Virus record (IMG/VR): IMGVR_UViG_3300042924_006202
Span: 1-40,521 of that record
Strand: one strand, 5' to 3'
Source of the DNA: a virus
Length of the DNA: 40,521 nucleotides
This document shows, one piece after another, positions 15,039-21,893 of this stretch (position 1 is the first letter of the stretch; each line of letters begins with the position of its first letter). A program made the position numbers and the translations under genes. Under the pieces are notes generated by a model. That model was given only the letters and a program-made list of their open reading frames with translations. It did no database searches and had not been told where the DNA came from.

Positions 15039-15042
15039 TCAT
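14437..15042 (-). CDS. DNA (cytosine-5)-methyltransferase, catalytic part (201 aa)
   Basis: ATG 15042 is coupled to the upstream gene. Motif I is LALFAGHGGG (residues 4-13), the catalytic loop is GGFPCQDIS with the nucleophile Cys at about 77, ENS of motif VI is at 115-117, and HKRERIW of motif VIII is at about 153-159. It stops soon after motif VIII, so target recognition and the last motif are missing from this frame; they are found in the overlapping frame 13680-15038. Likely protects phage DNA from host restriction if the two halves cooperate. Split or frameshifted relative to the usual 300-450 residues. Confidence 0.85.
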   Translation of the reverse strand: MNELALFAGHGGGILGGILLGWRTVCAVEIDAAARQRLMVRQDDGSLPPFPIWDDVSTFDGKPWAGLVDVISGGFPCQDISVAGKGAGLTGERSGLWRQFARIIREVRPRYVLVENSPALTARGLNIVLGDLAQMGFDARWGVLGAVHAGAPHKRERIWIVGQVSDHQSVGRGRGRSRGFDSGGAGESKQPFQAVANTNSP

Positions 15043-15806
15043 CTTGCCCCCAGAAACTCGGCCACCACCCGATCGGGCGCCACCGGCTTGAGTTCATCGC
15101 CACGGGCCAGCGCGATCAGATCGTCAGCCCACTTGGGATTGCGCAGCACCCAGGCAGCGGCTTGCTTGTGCGCCTCAAAATCCATGGGCCAGACACCCTG
15201 TAGCGCTTTTTCAAATGACCAGCGGCCAAGCTTAAGCTGGCCTATCACCCACCCGTCACCCATGGACCCGTTGATAAGGGCGGTGTCATCGGTGCCACTG
15301 GCCCGCAGCCTGGCCACTGCATCCGCTACACCCTGCACATGGGCTTGGTACTGGGCCGGTGTCCACTGGTGCCATAGCTCGCCGCTCTGAATGACGCCAG
15401 GGGCAAGCCGGGGAACTTCGGCTGGGGTGTACTCCGGGAGTGTTCTGACCAGTTCGTGAAACTGCTCAGGGTTTGCCATGCGATGGGCAAGGTCATGCCG
15501 CAGGCCCCGTTCGTAGAGCGGCAGAAGAGTAACCACCTCCTGCCCTCGCTCGGTGCGGGTGGACCGTCTCACCGGGTACAGATACCGCATTATTGCTACA
15601 TGCAACTCAATGTCCCTGGGACGGTCAGGGTCAAGTGTGAGTTGTTGAGCCGCGTAAAGCAGCATTTCGCTGTCAAGGTCTAGCTTTGCGCGAGACGGAA
15701 ACAAGCCCCAGGCTGTGACGAGCGCTGACGCGGTGAGCGTCTTTGCCATGGGGTTTAGCTGTTGCATCCCAGACATGAATGCCTGAAATTCTTCAACCTC
15801 GATCAC
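15039..15806 (-). CDS. Hypothetical replication-region protein (255 aa)
   Basis: Start taken at GTG 15806, which overlaps the stop of the initiator gene (GTGA); ATG 15821 is an alternative. Sequence begins IEVEEFQAFMSGMQQLNPMA and includes a basic helical part (AIMRYLYPVRRSTRTERGQE) and FEAHKQAAAWVLRNPKWADD. Its place directly after the initiator would suit a helicase loader or initiator partner, but there is no P-loop and no recognised family, so this is only positional. Confidence 0.6.
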   Translation of the reverse strand: MIEVEEFQAFMSGMQQLNPMAKTLTASALVTAWGLFPSRAKLDLDSEMLLYAAQQLTLDPDRPRDIELHVAIMRYLYPVRRSTRTERGQEVVTLLPLYERGLRHDLAHRMANPEQFHELVRTLPEYTPAEVPRLAPGVIQSGELWHQWTPAQYQAHVQGVADAVARLRASGTDDTALINGSMGDGWVIGQLKLGRWSFEKALQGVWPMDFEAHKQAAAWVLRNPKWADDLIALARGDELKPVAPDRVVAEFLGAR

Positions 15807-16855
15807 CGGATCACCTCGCATAGCACGGTCTCTTGAGATGCAATGTCGGCTGCTGCGGCTGCCTTGCAAGAGTCACGGGCCTTGATGTAGGCCACGGCCT
15901 GCGCAGCGGCTTCATCCTGGTTAAAACGGCGGTTCGCAGCCGGCCAGGCTTTCACCAGCCCGCCGGCTTTGGTTCCAAACTGCTCCCAATTTTTGAACTT
16001 CAACGACTGCCAGCGCTTGCCGTCGATTCCGGCGTCGATGCCCTCCTGCAGTTGACCGCGCAGGATTTCAATGCCCCCTCGCGGGTCTTGCAAGATTTTG
16101 CGGGCCTCGCTCGTCATGCGGTCCCATGCCGCCGGGGTCATCTGGCCTGATCGTGCTGGCCAGAATGCCAAGAGGTCAGCGGTTGCAGGGGCTAGGTCTA
16201 GCGGCACGTCATCGGCCGACGGCGTGAACTTGGGTTTGCGGGGCTTCACGGGCTTGGGTTTGGGCGGTGGTAGTGGCTCGGCAACGATACCGCCTTCCTG
16301 GGCATTGGGAACCGCAGTGATCTGGGCCAAGGGCTCAGCCGGCATCGCTTCCTGGTGGTCCTCCCGTGCGCTCCCCCCGCTGGGGGGTAAGGGGGGTTCT
16401 AATTCTTGTTCAGTTCCTCTTGTTAAATCCCTCTTGTTAGGGTCCCCCTTTTGGGGGAGGGGGGGGATCCCCTTTTTGGGGGAGGGGGGGGGTCCCCCTT
16501 TTGGGGGGTCCCCTTTTTGGGGGAGGGGTCCCCTTTTTGGGGGAGGGGTCTGCTCGTATCTCACATGAAAAAGCGCCGTCTGCCCCACTCGGTCAACACG
16601 ACTGATCCAGCCGTTTTCCACAAGCCACCGCAGGGCCGCTCGAACGTGGTCATCCTTCATGCGGCACTCCATGGCGAGCCGGGCGATCGAGGGGAACGCC
16701 TGGTCGTTCTGGCCGGCGTAGTGCCACAGCCAGGAGTAAACAAAGAGGGTGCCCTTGCGATCTGCGCAGGCTTCGAGCAATGCGATCGGCACCTGGGCAA
16801 AGCGCGGCCGCGTGATCCGTGCTGCCGGCTCAGCAGCGCATGAGGCTTGTGTCAT
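15803..16855 (-). CDS. Replication initiator-like winged-helix protein (350 aa)
   Basis: ATG 16855. Residues about 14-100 (PRFAQVPIALLEACADRKGT, then AFPSIARLAMECRMKDDHV and ALRWLVENGWISRV) form a helix-turn-helix of the type found in phage and plasmid replication proteins. Residues about 105-150 are a Pro/Lys/Gly repeat (LPQKGDPPKG, SPKKGIPPLPQKGD) encoded by tandem GC-rich DNA repeats. The C-terminal domain (about 230-350) includes AAWDRMTSEARKILQDPRGG and FKNWEQFG. As with lambda O, the internal repeats may be the origin bound by the protein. A longer TTG start at 17020 is unlikely because it crosses the control region. Confidence 0.7.
   Translation of the reverse strand: MTQASCAAEPAARITRPRFAQVPIALLEACADRKGTLFVYSWLWHYAGQNDQAFPSIARLAMECRMKDDHVRAALRWLVENGWISRVDRVGQTALFHVRYEQTPPPKRGPLPQKGDPPKGGPPPSPKKGIPPLPQKGDPNKRDLTRGTEQELEPPLPPSGGSAREDHQEAMPAEPLAQITAVPNAQEGGIVAEPLPPPKPKPVKPRKPKFTPSADDVPLDLAPATADLLAFWPARSGQMTPAAWDRMTSEARKILQDPRGGIEILRGQLQEGIDAGIDGKRWQSLKFKNWEQFGTKAGGLVKAWPAANRRFNQDEAAAQAVAYIKARDSCKAAAAADIASQETVLCEVIR
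16441..16550. repeat. Tandem GC-rich repeats inside the initiator gene (candidate origin iterons)
   Basis: About five copies of a unit close to TCCCCTTTTTGGGGGAGGGG lie head to tail, with small length differences. Each unit is itself partly self-complementary (CCCC TTTT GGGG) and G-rich enough for quadruplex formation. They encode the Pro-Lys-Gly linker of the initiator. Iterons inside an initiator gene are known from lambdoid phages; here this is inference. Confidence 0.65.
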
Positions 16856-16856
16856 G

Positions 16857-16927
16857 TAGAATCTTGCCGTTGGGTGTTTCTGTTGACCAAAGCCCTCCGC
16901 GCCTGGATCGCTCGGGGGGCTTTTTGT
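16857..16927 (+). ncRNA. Candidate short antisense RNA opposite the initiator leader
   Basis: On the plus strand TAGAAT at about 16857-16862, directly over the initiator start codon region, could be a -10 box. A terminator hairpin (AAAGCCCTCC / GGGGGGCTTT, 16889-16923, one G-T pair) with a T run follows 30 bp later. A transcript of about 55-60 nt would be antisense to the initiator mRNA leader, like plasmid copy-control RNAs. No convincing -35 is present. Confidence 0.35.
16889..16925 (+). terminator. Hairpin terminator in control region
   Basis: The stem AAAGCCCTCC / GGGGGGCTTT has ten pairs with one wobble, a 15-base loop, and the run TTTTT. It is oriented for plus-strand transcription although no plus-strand gene ends here. 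This is why a short leader or antisense RNA is proposed. Confidence 0.6.
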
Positions 16928-16928
16928 G

Positions 16929-16940
16929 CCTGGCGCCAGG
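16929..16940. promoter_or_regulatory. Perfect palindrome CCTGGCGCCAGG, possible operator
   Basis: A 12-bp perfect palindrome lies between the terminator hairpin and the leftward -10 box. Position in the divergent control region suggests a repressor or activator site; no binding protein is identified. Confidence 0.4.
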
Positions 16941-16961
16941 GCGAACCCAGGCCAGCACCGA

Positions 16962-16972
16962 CCTATCATAGG
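16962..16972 (-). promoter_or_regulatory. Leftward promoter -10 inside palindrome CCTATGATAGG
   Basis: On the minus strand the box TATGAT is the centre of an 11-bp inverted repeat, about 110 bp ahead of the initiator ATG. A -35 is not obvious. The overlap of the -10 with a palindrome fits a negatively controlled early promoter. Confidence 0.5.
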
Positions 16973-17034
16973 ATCACCGCAACGATCCGCTTCCGCATCC
17001 CCAGTCGCCACGGTTCCCAAACGGCTTAGGGAGA

Positions 17035-17043
17035 TGGTAGAAT
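17035..17043 (+). promoter_or_regulatory. Rightward extended -10 promoter (TGGTAGAAT)
   Basis: The extended -10 TGnTAGAAT lies about 60 bp before the first rightward gene at 17104. Only a weak -35 (TTCCCA, 18-bp spacer) is seen. The leader contains the hairpin GGGGAGATCCCC and a CACCACCACC run just before the ATG. Confidence 0.6.
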
Positions 17044-17103
17044 TGCAAAGCCAGGGGAGATCCCCACGGCTGTCACCCTGGCATCACCACCACCGGAGCC
17101 CCT

Positions 17104-17454
17104 ATGGCACACGATGAATTTCCACCGCTGACTTACCAGGCAAAGTGCGTTTTGGGGCAAAGTATTAACGTTTCCATGCCTAACTGGAATCGCCGCTTTG
17201 CCGCTGCGGTGATCCGTGAGGCGATGACGCAAGCTGGCTTCTGGAAGATTAGCGAAGAATTCCCAAAAATCGTAGACGCCAGAGAGCTGGAGGACATCGC
17301 CGATAACCTGCACGCCCTGCCCCCACCCCCGCCGACGTGGGAGGAGGTGAGAGATGCGCTGGCGGCCTTGGTAATGCGGACCGGCCCAGAGCTTGATGAA
17401 TACACAACAACCATCCAACGCGGCATTGCCCACCACTGCAAGGTGCAGCCATGA
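17104..17454 (+). CDS. Hypothetical early protein (116 aa)
   Basis: First gene of the rightward operon, behind the extended -10 promoter. Begins MAHDEFPPLTYQAKCVLGQS, then INVSMPNWNRRFAAAVIREA, with a poly-proline turn LPPPPPTWEEV before the C-terminal helix. Its stop overlaps the Rad52-like gene. Placed ahead of a recombinase it might be a recombination accessory or host-nuclease inhibitor, but no family was recognised. Confidence 0.6.
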   Translation: MAHDEFPPLTYQAKCVLGQSINVSMPNWNRRFAAAVIREAMTQAGFWKISEEFPKIVDARELEDIADNLHALPPPPPTWEEVRDALAALVMRTGPELDEYTTTIQRGIAHHCKVQP

Positions 17455-18356
17455 GCGAAGCAACACCCGCCCACCGTGCTGGTTTTTCGCTAGAGCAGAA
17501 TGCAGCCCTGGCGGCGCCGCTTGATCGCGCCAACGTCAAACAGCGCGAGCAATCTGGCCAGAAACTCAGCTATATTGAAGGCTGGGTTGTAATTGCAGAA
17601 GCTAATCGTATCTTTGGCTTTGACGGCTGGCAGCGTGAAACTGTCAGTCTTAAGTGTGTCTCTCAGTTAGAGCGACCAGTCGGCAAACAACAAAGACCCG
17701 GCTGGGGTGTCACCTACAGCGCCCGCGTGCGCATCACCGTCACTGCTGGCGGGCTGCAGCCAATCATCCGCGAAGGCAGCGGCGCTGGCCATGGCATCGA
17801 CGTGGACCTAGGACAGGCCCATGAATCCGCGCTCAAGGAGGCAGAGACCGACGCGATGAAGCGGGCCCTGATGACTTTCGGCAACCCGTTTGGCCTAGCC
17901 CTTTACGACAAGCTGCAGCGGGAGGTAGAGGGTGATGCCCCGCCTGCGTCAGGTTCCCAACGACCGTCTTCACAGCGAACCCAACATCCAGGATCTTCTG
18001 CCCCCCGCCAGTCCTCGGCAACCGTTGTTCGACGGGGCCCTGCCGCTGGCCAGCTAGCCCCCGCCACCCAGGCACTCAGCAGCGCCGCGCCACCCAGCGC
18101 CACCACCCAGCCCCTTAGCGGCCCTGCTGCCACCACGGCGGCGGCTATCACGGCGTGCCAGGAGGCGGGGCTTACTGCGCTCGGCATCGCTGCCATGTGC
18201 CACGAATTGAGCGCCGGGCAGTGTGGCGCTGTTGCGGGCTTGCCTCTGAAGACGCAAGAGAAGCTGATCACCGCTGGCGTATCTGCCGCATCTGCCGCCA
18301 AGTGGAACGCCGCCGGGGCGAATGCTGCGGATGCCGGCGCTGTCGCCGCTGCCTGA
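17451..18356 (+). CDS. Rad52/Rad22-family single-strand annealing protein (301 aa)
   Basis: ATG 17451 overlaps the previous stop (ATGA). The core lies at residues about 30-165: LSYIEGWVVIAEANRIFGFD, GWQRETVSL, a beta segment YSARVRITV, GSGAGHGIDVDLGQAHESAL, then KEAETDAMKRALMTFGNPFG. This order is that of Rad52 family proteins. They form rings that anneal complementary single strands in phage recombination and replication. Residues about 165-240 are a Pro/Ser/Ala-rich linker and the last 70 an Ala-rich helical tail. SSB and RusA genes downstream support a recombination operon. Confidence 0.85.
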   Translation: MSEATPAHRAGFSLEQNAALAAPLDRANVKQREQSGQKLSYIEGWVVIAEANRIFGFDGWQRETVSLKCVSQLERPVGKQQRPGWGVTYSARVRITVTAGGLQPIIREGSGAGHGIDVDLGQAHESALKEAETDAMKRALMTFGNPFGLALYDKLQREVEGDAPPASGSQRPSSQRTQHPGSSAPRQSSATVVRRGPAAGQLAPATQALSSAAPPSATTQPLSGPAATTAAAITACQEAGLTALGIAAMCHELSAGQCGAVAGLPLKTQEKLITAGVSAASAAKWNAAGANAADAGAVAAA

Positions 18357-18390
18357 ATAGCCAATCCAGTACACCTTTGCAACAAATCAC

Positions 18391-18771
18391 ATGGCAATGA
18401 CCAAAAAAGAACAGGCAGCGATGCAAGCAGCGATTGACCGCGCCGAAACGCTTGCCGCGTTGCGATGGACAAACCCGGTTTTACGCGATGTTGGAATACC
18501 CGAAACTGGCTACAGTCAGGGTTGGGATTACAACGCCTGGACTCGGGAGGCTTTCATGGGTTGGAGCTGTACCGTTTCGCACGGAACTGGCCCCGCGCCT
18601 GAAGCTGGAAAGCACAGAAGCGGATCCCAGCAGCCTCGACGCATGTATTCGACCGAAGCGCTCGCGCTGGCCGCGATGCGCCATGAAATTGAACAAAAGG
18701 CAGCGGCTGATCTGCTCAAGATCGACCGACGGATTGCCGCCCTGCAAAAAAGCAGCACCGAGCCCGCCTAA
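18391..18771 (+). CDS. Conserved phage protein of unknown function (126 aa)
   Basis: Begins MAMTKKEQAAMQAAIDRAET and continues LAALRWTNPV and YSQGWDYNAWTREAFMGWSC, with RRMYSTEALALAAMRHEIEQ in the C-terminal half. This matches my memory of a common small phage protein found in recombination clusters (a 'GWDFN' block, then a 'LYSTKARALAALR' block). It is probably helical and nucleic-acid related, but its role is unknown. The next start at 18397 is also possible. Confidence 0.7.
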   Translation: MAMTKKEQAAMQAAIDRAETLAALRWTNPVLRDVGIPETGYSQGWDYNAWTREAFMGWSCTVSHGTGPAPEAGKHRSGSQQPRRMYSTEALALAAMRHEIEQKAAADLLKIDRRIAALQKSSTEPA

Positions 18772-18782
18772 CCACCGGCCCG

Positions 18783-18797
18783 CCGGGGCCAACCCGG
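18783..18797 (+). promoter_or_regulatory. Leader hairpin CCGGG-GCCAA-CCCGG before SSB
   Basis: A 5-bp perfect stem with a 5-base loop lies 24 bp before the SSB start. A copy with the loop GCGAA is at 24299-24313 before another gene. The shared stretch CCGGGGCSAACCCGGTARCC suggests a common RNA leader element. Confidence 0.45.
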
Positions 18798-18821
18798 TAA
18801 CCTTTATTAACCCCAATCACC

Positions 18822-19214
18822 ATGACATCCCTCAACGTCTGCAGCTTCACCGGTCGCGCTGGTAAAGATCCTGAAGTCCGTTACTTCGAGTCCGGCAAAA
18901 TGGTTGCTGAGTTCAGCATCGCAGTTGACGGCTGGAAGCGCGATCAAAAACCACTTTGGCTTAACCTCAAAATCTGGGGCAGGATCGCCGATGTGGCAGC
19001 CAACTACGTGCGCAAGGGCAGCATGATTGCCGTCTCTGGCCAGCTTGAAAACGAAACTTGGGCCGATAGGGTATCGGGAGAAGAAAGAAGCAAGATTGTC
19101 CTTAACGTCAAGGATCTCACCTTGCTGGATAGCAAGAAAGACTCAGGTGCCAGCGGTTTTGGCGGGTCCGTTGCAGACCGCGTTGACGACTTAGACGACG
19201 ACCTTCCATTTTGA
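18822..19214 (+). CDS. ssb: Single-stranded DNA-binding protein (130 aa)
   Basis: OB-fold SSB: FTGRAGKDPEVRYFESGKMV, WLNLKIWGRIADVAANYVRK and GSMIAVSGQLENETWADR are in the usual order, and the C-terminal acidic tip DDLDDDLPF, used to dock repair and replication partners, is present. Wording of the core ('GRAG.DPEVRYFESG', 'NYVRKGS') is close to cyanobacterial SSBs. It protects single strands during phage replication and cooperates with the annealing protein. The leader has no SD but ends CACCATG. Confidence 0.93.
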   Translation: MTSLNVCSFTGRAGKDPEVRYFESGKMVAEFSIAVDGWKRDQKPLWLNLKIWGRIADVAANYVRKGSMIAVSGQLENETWADRVSGEERSKIVLNVKDLTLLDSKKDSGASGFGGSVADRVDDLDDDLPF

Positions 19215-19867
19215 TGGAGCCCATCACCTTCCTAGTTGAGGACATGGCGCCCGCACCCCAGGGCAGCAAACGTCATGTTGGTAAAGGGGTGATGATCGAA
19301 TCTTGCAAGAACGTCAAGCCATGGCGGTTGTTGGTGGCCAAGACCGCCATAACATTGTGCCAGCCTGTCTGTAGCGACTGGGCAGACTGGCGATGGGTCG
19401 CGTGGTTGGCGTTGCGCCAAGCTCCCGATCTCACGGCGGCCGAACTGCTCAAGGTGGTTGGCCCTCGCCGGTATCAGATCACCCTGGCGGCCGTGAGCGG
19501 GTTTCTGCCAGACCTCAGATCCTGCATGGCCCGACAGGATGCGTACGTGCTCCACGGGCCAGTGCGTATGTCTGTGGTCTTTCGGTTCCAGCGGCCCGCC
19601 AATCACTACCGCAAGGGTGGCACCCTGAAGCCGCTGAACGATGCGTTGAGCAGCGCAACCAGCAACGAGTCGCCGCTGTATCACTGCGTCCAGCCTGACT
19701 GGAGCAAGCTACAGCGCTCTACTGAAGACGCCCTTACCGGCTTGCTGTATCAAGATGACGCCAGGATCGTTGGCGGTAGTTGCGAAAAACGCTGGTGCGT
19801 TGGTGACGAACGGCCAGGGGCGCTGATCACATTGATCCCCCTTAGCCGCCAACAGCGAAGCCCCTAA
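19214..19867 (+). CDS. RusA-like Holliday junction resolvase with insertion (217 aa)
   Basis: ATG 19214 shares its A with the SSB stop. The N-terminal LVEDMAPAPQGSKRHVGKG and the C-terminal half (VFRFQRPANHYRKGG, then PDWSKLQRSTEDALTGLLYQ and DDARI) carry the acidic catalytic pattern 'PDxDKL...DAL....D..I' of RusA nucleases that cut four-way junctions. The usual length is 120-150 residues; about 65 extra residues (roughly 48-112, rich in Trp and Leu) sit between the two halves. The insertion's purpose is unknown. Confidence 0.85.
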   Translation: MEPITFLVEDMAPAPQGSKRHVGKGVMIESCKNVKPWRLLVAKTAITLCQPVCSDWADWRWVAWLALRQAPDLTAAELLKVVGPRRYQITLAAVSGFLPDLRSCMARQDAYVLHGPVRMSVVFRFQRPANHYRKGGTLKPLNDALSSATSNESPLYHCVQPDWSKLQRSTEDALTGLLYQDDARIVGGSCEKRWCVGDERPGALITLIPLSRQQRSP

Positions 19868-20101
19868 CGATCAACGCCAGGGGCCCGCCTACCACCACCG
19901 AGCTGCCTCGGTGCGCAACAGGAACCACCCCGTTGCTCCGCCATTGTAGCAGCAGCAAGGACTACAGATTGTTGCGGCCGCACTCGCAGTCGCGCACCCC
20001 ATGGGGTATGGTTTGGGGGTCGAAGCGATTCGACGCACCATTTTTAACCACCCGGAGAGGACCCTGAGCGGCCCCGGTTGGTGATCCACACCCCAAAAAC
20101 A
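19868..20101. other. Intergenic region with small hairpins
   Basis: These 234 bp hold no convincing gene. Small perfect hairpins are CCGAG-ctgc-CTCGG (about 19898) and TCGAA-gcga-TTCGA (about 20020). The latter is followed by a short T run (ATTTTTAA), which could be a weak terminator for the recombination operon. A TATGGT box at about 20004 could start transcription of the next gene. Confidence 0.4.
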
Positions 20102-20557
20102 ATGAACACCACCATCAAGGCTGCACTTCGGGCTGACTGGGCCCCTGCGATCGAGTCCACCGCTCGCGCTATTGGCGTTGCTGTTGCTGTGCTGATCGTC
20201 GCCGCCGACTGGCTGCGCTTCACCTGGCAGCACCCATGGGCAGGGTTGCGAGCGCTGGAGTTTCCCGGCGCCGCCGCTAGCTCCCCGAATTTGGCGGTTA
20301 GCTCCCCGAATTTGGACGCTGCTATAGCAGCTGCTGAGCGCTATGCGTTGGCATTTGGCGGGAACAGTTCTGAAGTTGTGGATTGGCTGTTGCGGCGCCA
20401 ATCTGAAGTTGCGATGCAGAACGCGATGAGCAAGCTGGCAATGCTCGCCGCCACGCCGGAGCCACTTCTGCTGGCCCCGGCGCCAGAACCGATCGCCCCA
20501 GCCCCAGCACCCCGCAAACGCGGCCGTCGCGCCACCCGGCAACCGAAGGTGGCGTAA
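20102..20557 (+). CDS. Membrane-anchored protein with basic tail (151 aa)
   Basis: Begins MNTTIKAALRADWAPAIEST. Residues about 22-42 (ARAIGVAVAVLIVAADWLRF) form a membrane helix. A short duplication 'SSPNLAVSSPNLD' (18-bp DNA repeat at about 20280) follows, then a helical domain. The tail is Pro-rich and ends in a basic segment, PRKRGRRATRQPKVA, that could bind DNA or phospholipid. Could anchor phage DNA or a protein to the membrane; no family identified. Confidence 0.6.
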   Translation: MNTTIKAALRADWAPAIESTARAIGVAVAVLIVAADWLRFTWQHPWAGLRALEFPGAAASSPNLAVSSPNLDAAIAAAERYALAFGGNSSEVVDWLLRRQSEVAMQNAMSKLAMLAATPEPLLLAPAPEPIAPAPAPRKRGRRATRQPKVA

Positions 20558-20561
20558 GGCC

Positions 20562-20593
20562 AAAAAAAGAGGGGCCCATCCCGCCCCCCCCTC
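20562..20593 (-). terminator. Terminator for the minus-strand gene
   Basis: The hairpin GAGGGG / CCCCTC (20569-20593) is followed on the minus strand by seven T (20562-20568). It ends transcription of the gene at 20610-21167. On the plus strand a second hairpin, TTGGGTA-tttt-TACCCAA (20600-20617), includes that gene's stop codon. Confidence 0.75.
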
Positions 20594-20609
20594 GTCCTCT
20601 TGGGTATTT

Positions 20610-21167
20610 TTACCCAACCTTTTGCGGTTCACGCTCCCATGTGCTTGAGAGCTGACCGTTTGTGAGCGCTTCCCGAGCCTCTTGCAACATCTCAAGCGCA
20701 ACGCCAAGGGCCATCATGCTGCGGCGATCACCCGCCCGCTGGGTTCGCAGCTTCAGTTGCTCAACCTTGCGGCTGGCCTCCACCACTGACCCCACCGCTT
20801 CCTGCACTTCACGGGTCATCGGGTCATAGTGCTCAACGACTGGCGTTATCGCCTGCGTCACCGGCCGCACCGATGCCACCCGCTCTTCCGGTTGAGCGCT
20901 TGGCACCACCCGCACCACCTTGATCAGCGTGCTGGCCTGATGTTCCCGCCATTGCTCGGCCGCCACCGGATCGCGCCATTCAAACGCCGGGTGCAGTGGC
21001 GCATCTTCGGGGCGGGCTTCATCGACTACCGCTGCAGGCTTGATCGTGCCATCACGGCGGCGAATGCGGTCTAGTTCGCTGCCAGCCGTCTGGGCATCAA
21101 TGCCTAGCACCTCATCGCCATCTTCGATCCTGAAAGTGAATTCGGGTTCGGCTTTGGTGAAATTCAT
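20610..21167 (-). CDS. Hypothetical helical protein (185 aa)
   Basis: Start at ATG 21167 (MNFTKAEPEFTFRIEDGDEV). A small N-terminal domain is followed by a helical C-terminal part (MTREVQEAVGSVVEASRKVE, then LGVALEMLQEAREALTNGQL). An opposing gene on minus among plus-strand recombination genes, with its own terminator. The N-terminal 'F.I.G...L.LD..T' pattern recalls phage tail-assembly-type small proteins, but this is weak. Function unknown. Confidence 0.6.
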   Translation of the reverse strand: MNFTKAEPEFTFRIEDGDEVLGIDAQTAGSELDRIRRRDGTIKPAAVVDEARPEDAPLHPAFEWRDPVAAEQWREHQASTLIKVVRVVPSAQPEERVASVRPVTQAITPVVEHYDPMTREVQEAVGSVVEASRKVEQLKLRTQRAGDRRSMMALGVALEMLQEAREALTNGQLSSTWEREPQKVG

Positions 21168-21229
21168 CTGATCAGTGGGTAAAGGGAATGAGGGGGCCCA
21201 TTCAAGCCCCCATTCTGCTGCCATTTGGC

Positions 21230-21870
21230 ATCTGCAACAACGCCGGCAATGCCTTGCGGTGCCTTGCGCCGTCAATCCAGGCCACGCCTGCCCTTCCTTT
21301 CCTTGCCATGCCTTACAAACCAGTCCTAGCCACGCCTGCGATGCCGCACCTCTCCAGTCCACGCCGTGCCTTGTCATGCCTGCCGTGCCAATCCCGGCCT
21401 ACCGTGCCTTGCCTGCCGTGCGCTACCAATCGCTGCCTTGCCTAACCATGCCTGCCGTGCCATGCCGTTCCTCGAACGCACCTGGCCTCGCCACGCCGTG
21501 CCTGCAGTGCCGAGCAGAACCATGCCGGTCCACGCCACGCTTGCCAATCCGATCCTGGCCCATCCATAGCTGCCTCACCTGCCGCGACTGACCTGGCAAC
21601 GCCATACCTCGCCTGCCTCGCCTGTTCGTGGCTCTCCGGGCCTTGCCTTGCCTGCATCGCCGTACCTTGCACTATCCCGACCACACCTAGCCAGCCATGC
21701 CTGCACAGGCCGTGACTTGCGAAGCCATGCCTGCCCTTCCGGGCCAACCTGACCGTTCCACGCCTGCCAGTCCTTGCCGCATCGTGCCGAGCCTTGCAAA
21801 GCCATGCCTGCAAAACCTTGGAACGCCGCGCCTTGCCTAACCAGCCATGCCAAGCCCTGGCAGTCGTAAA
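21230..21870. repeat. Pentanucleotide-periodic low-complexity tract
   Basis: About 640 bp in which TGCC, GCCA and GCCT blocks recur with a period of 5 bp (units close to NTGCC, with phase jumps) on the plus strand. Frames stay open widely on both strands simply because of this composition, and all translate to five-residue periodic nonsense such as QAWLGKARQG-type strings, so I call no gene here. It separates two minus-strand genes. A similar kind of tract occurs in other phages near recombination genes, from memory. Confidence 0.75.
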
Positions 21871-21893
21871 GCAATCGCCAGGGCCATGATCAA

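Noticed and set aside
16855-17020. N-terminal extension of the initiator from a TTG at 17020
   Set aside because: It would cover the promoters, palindromes and terminator of the control region and encodes no recognisable domain.
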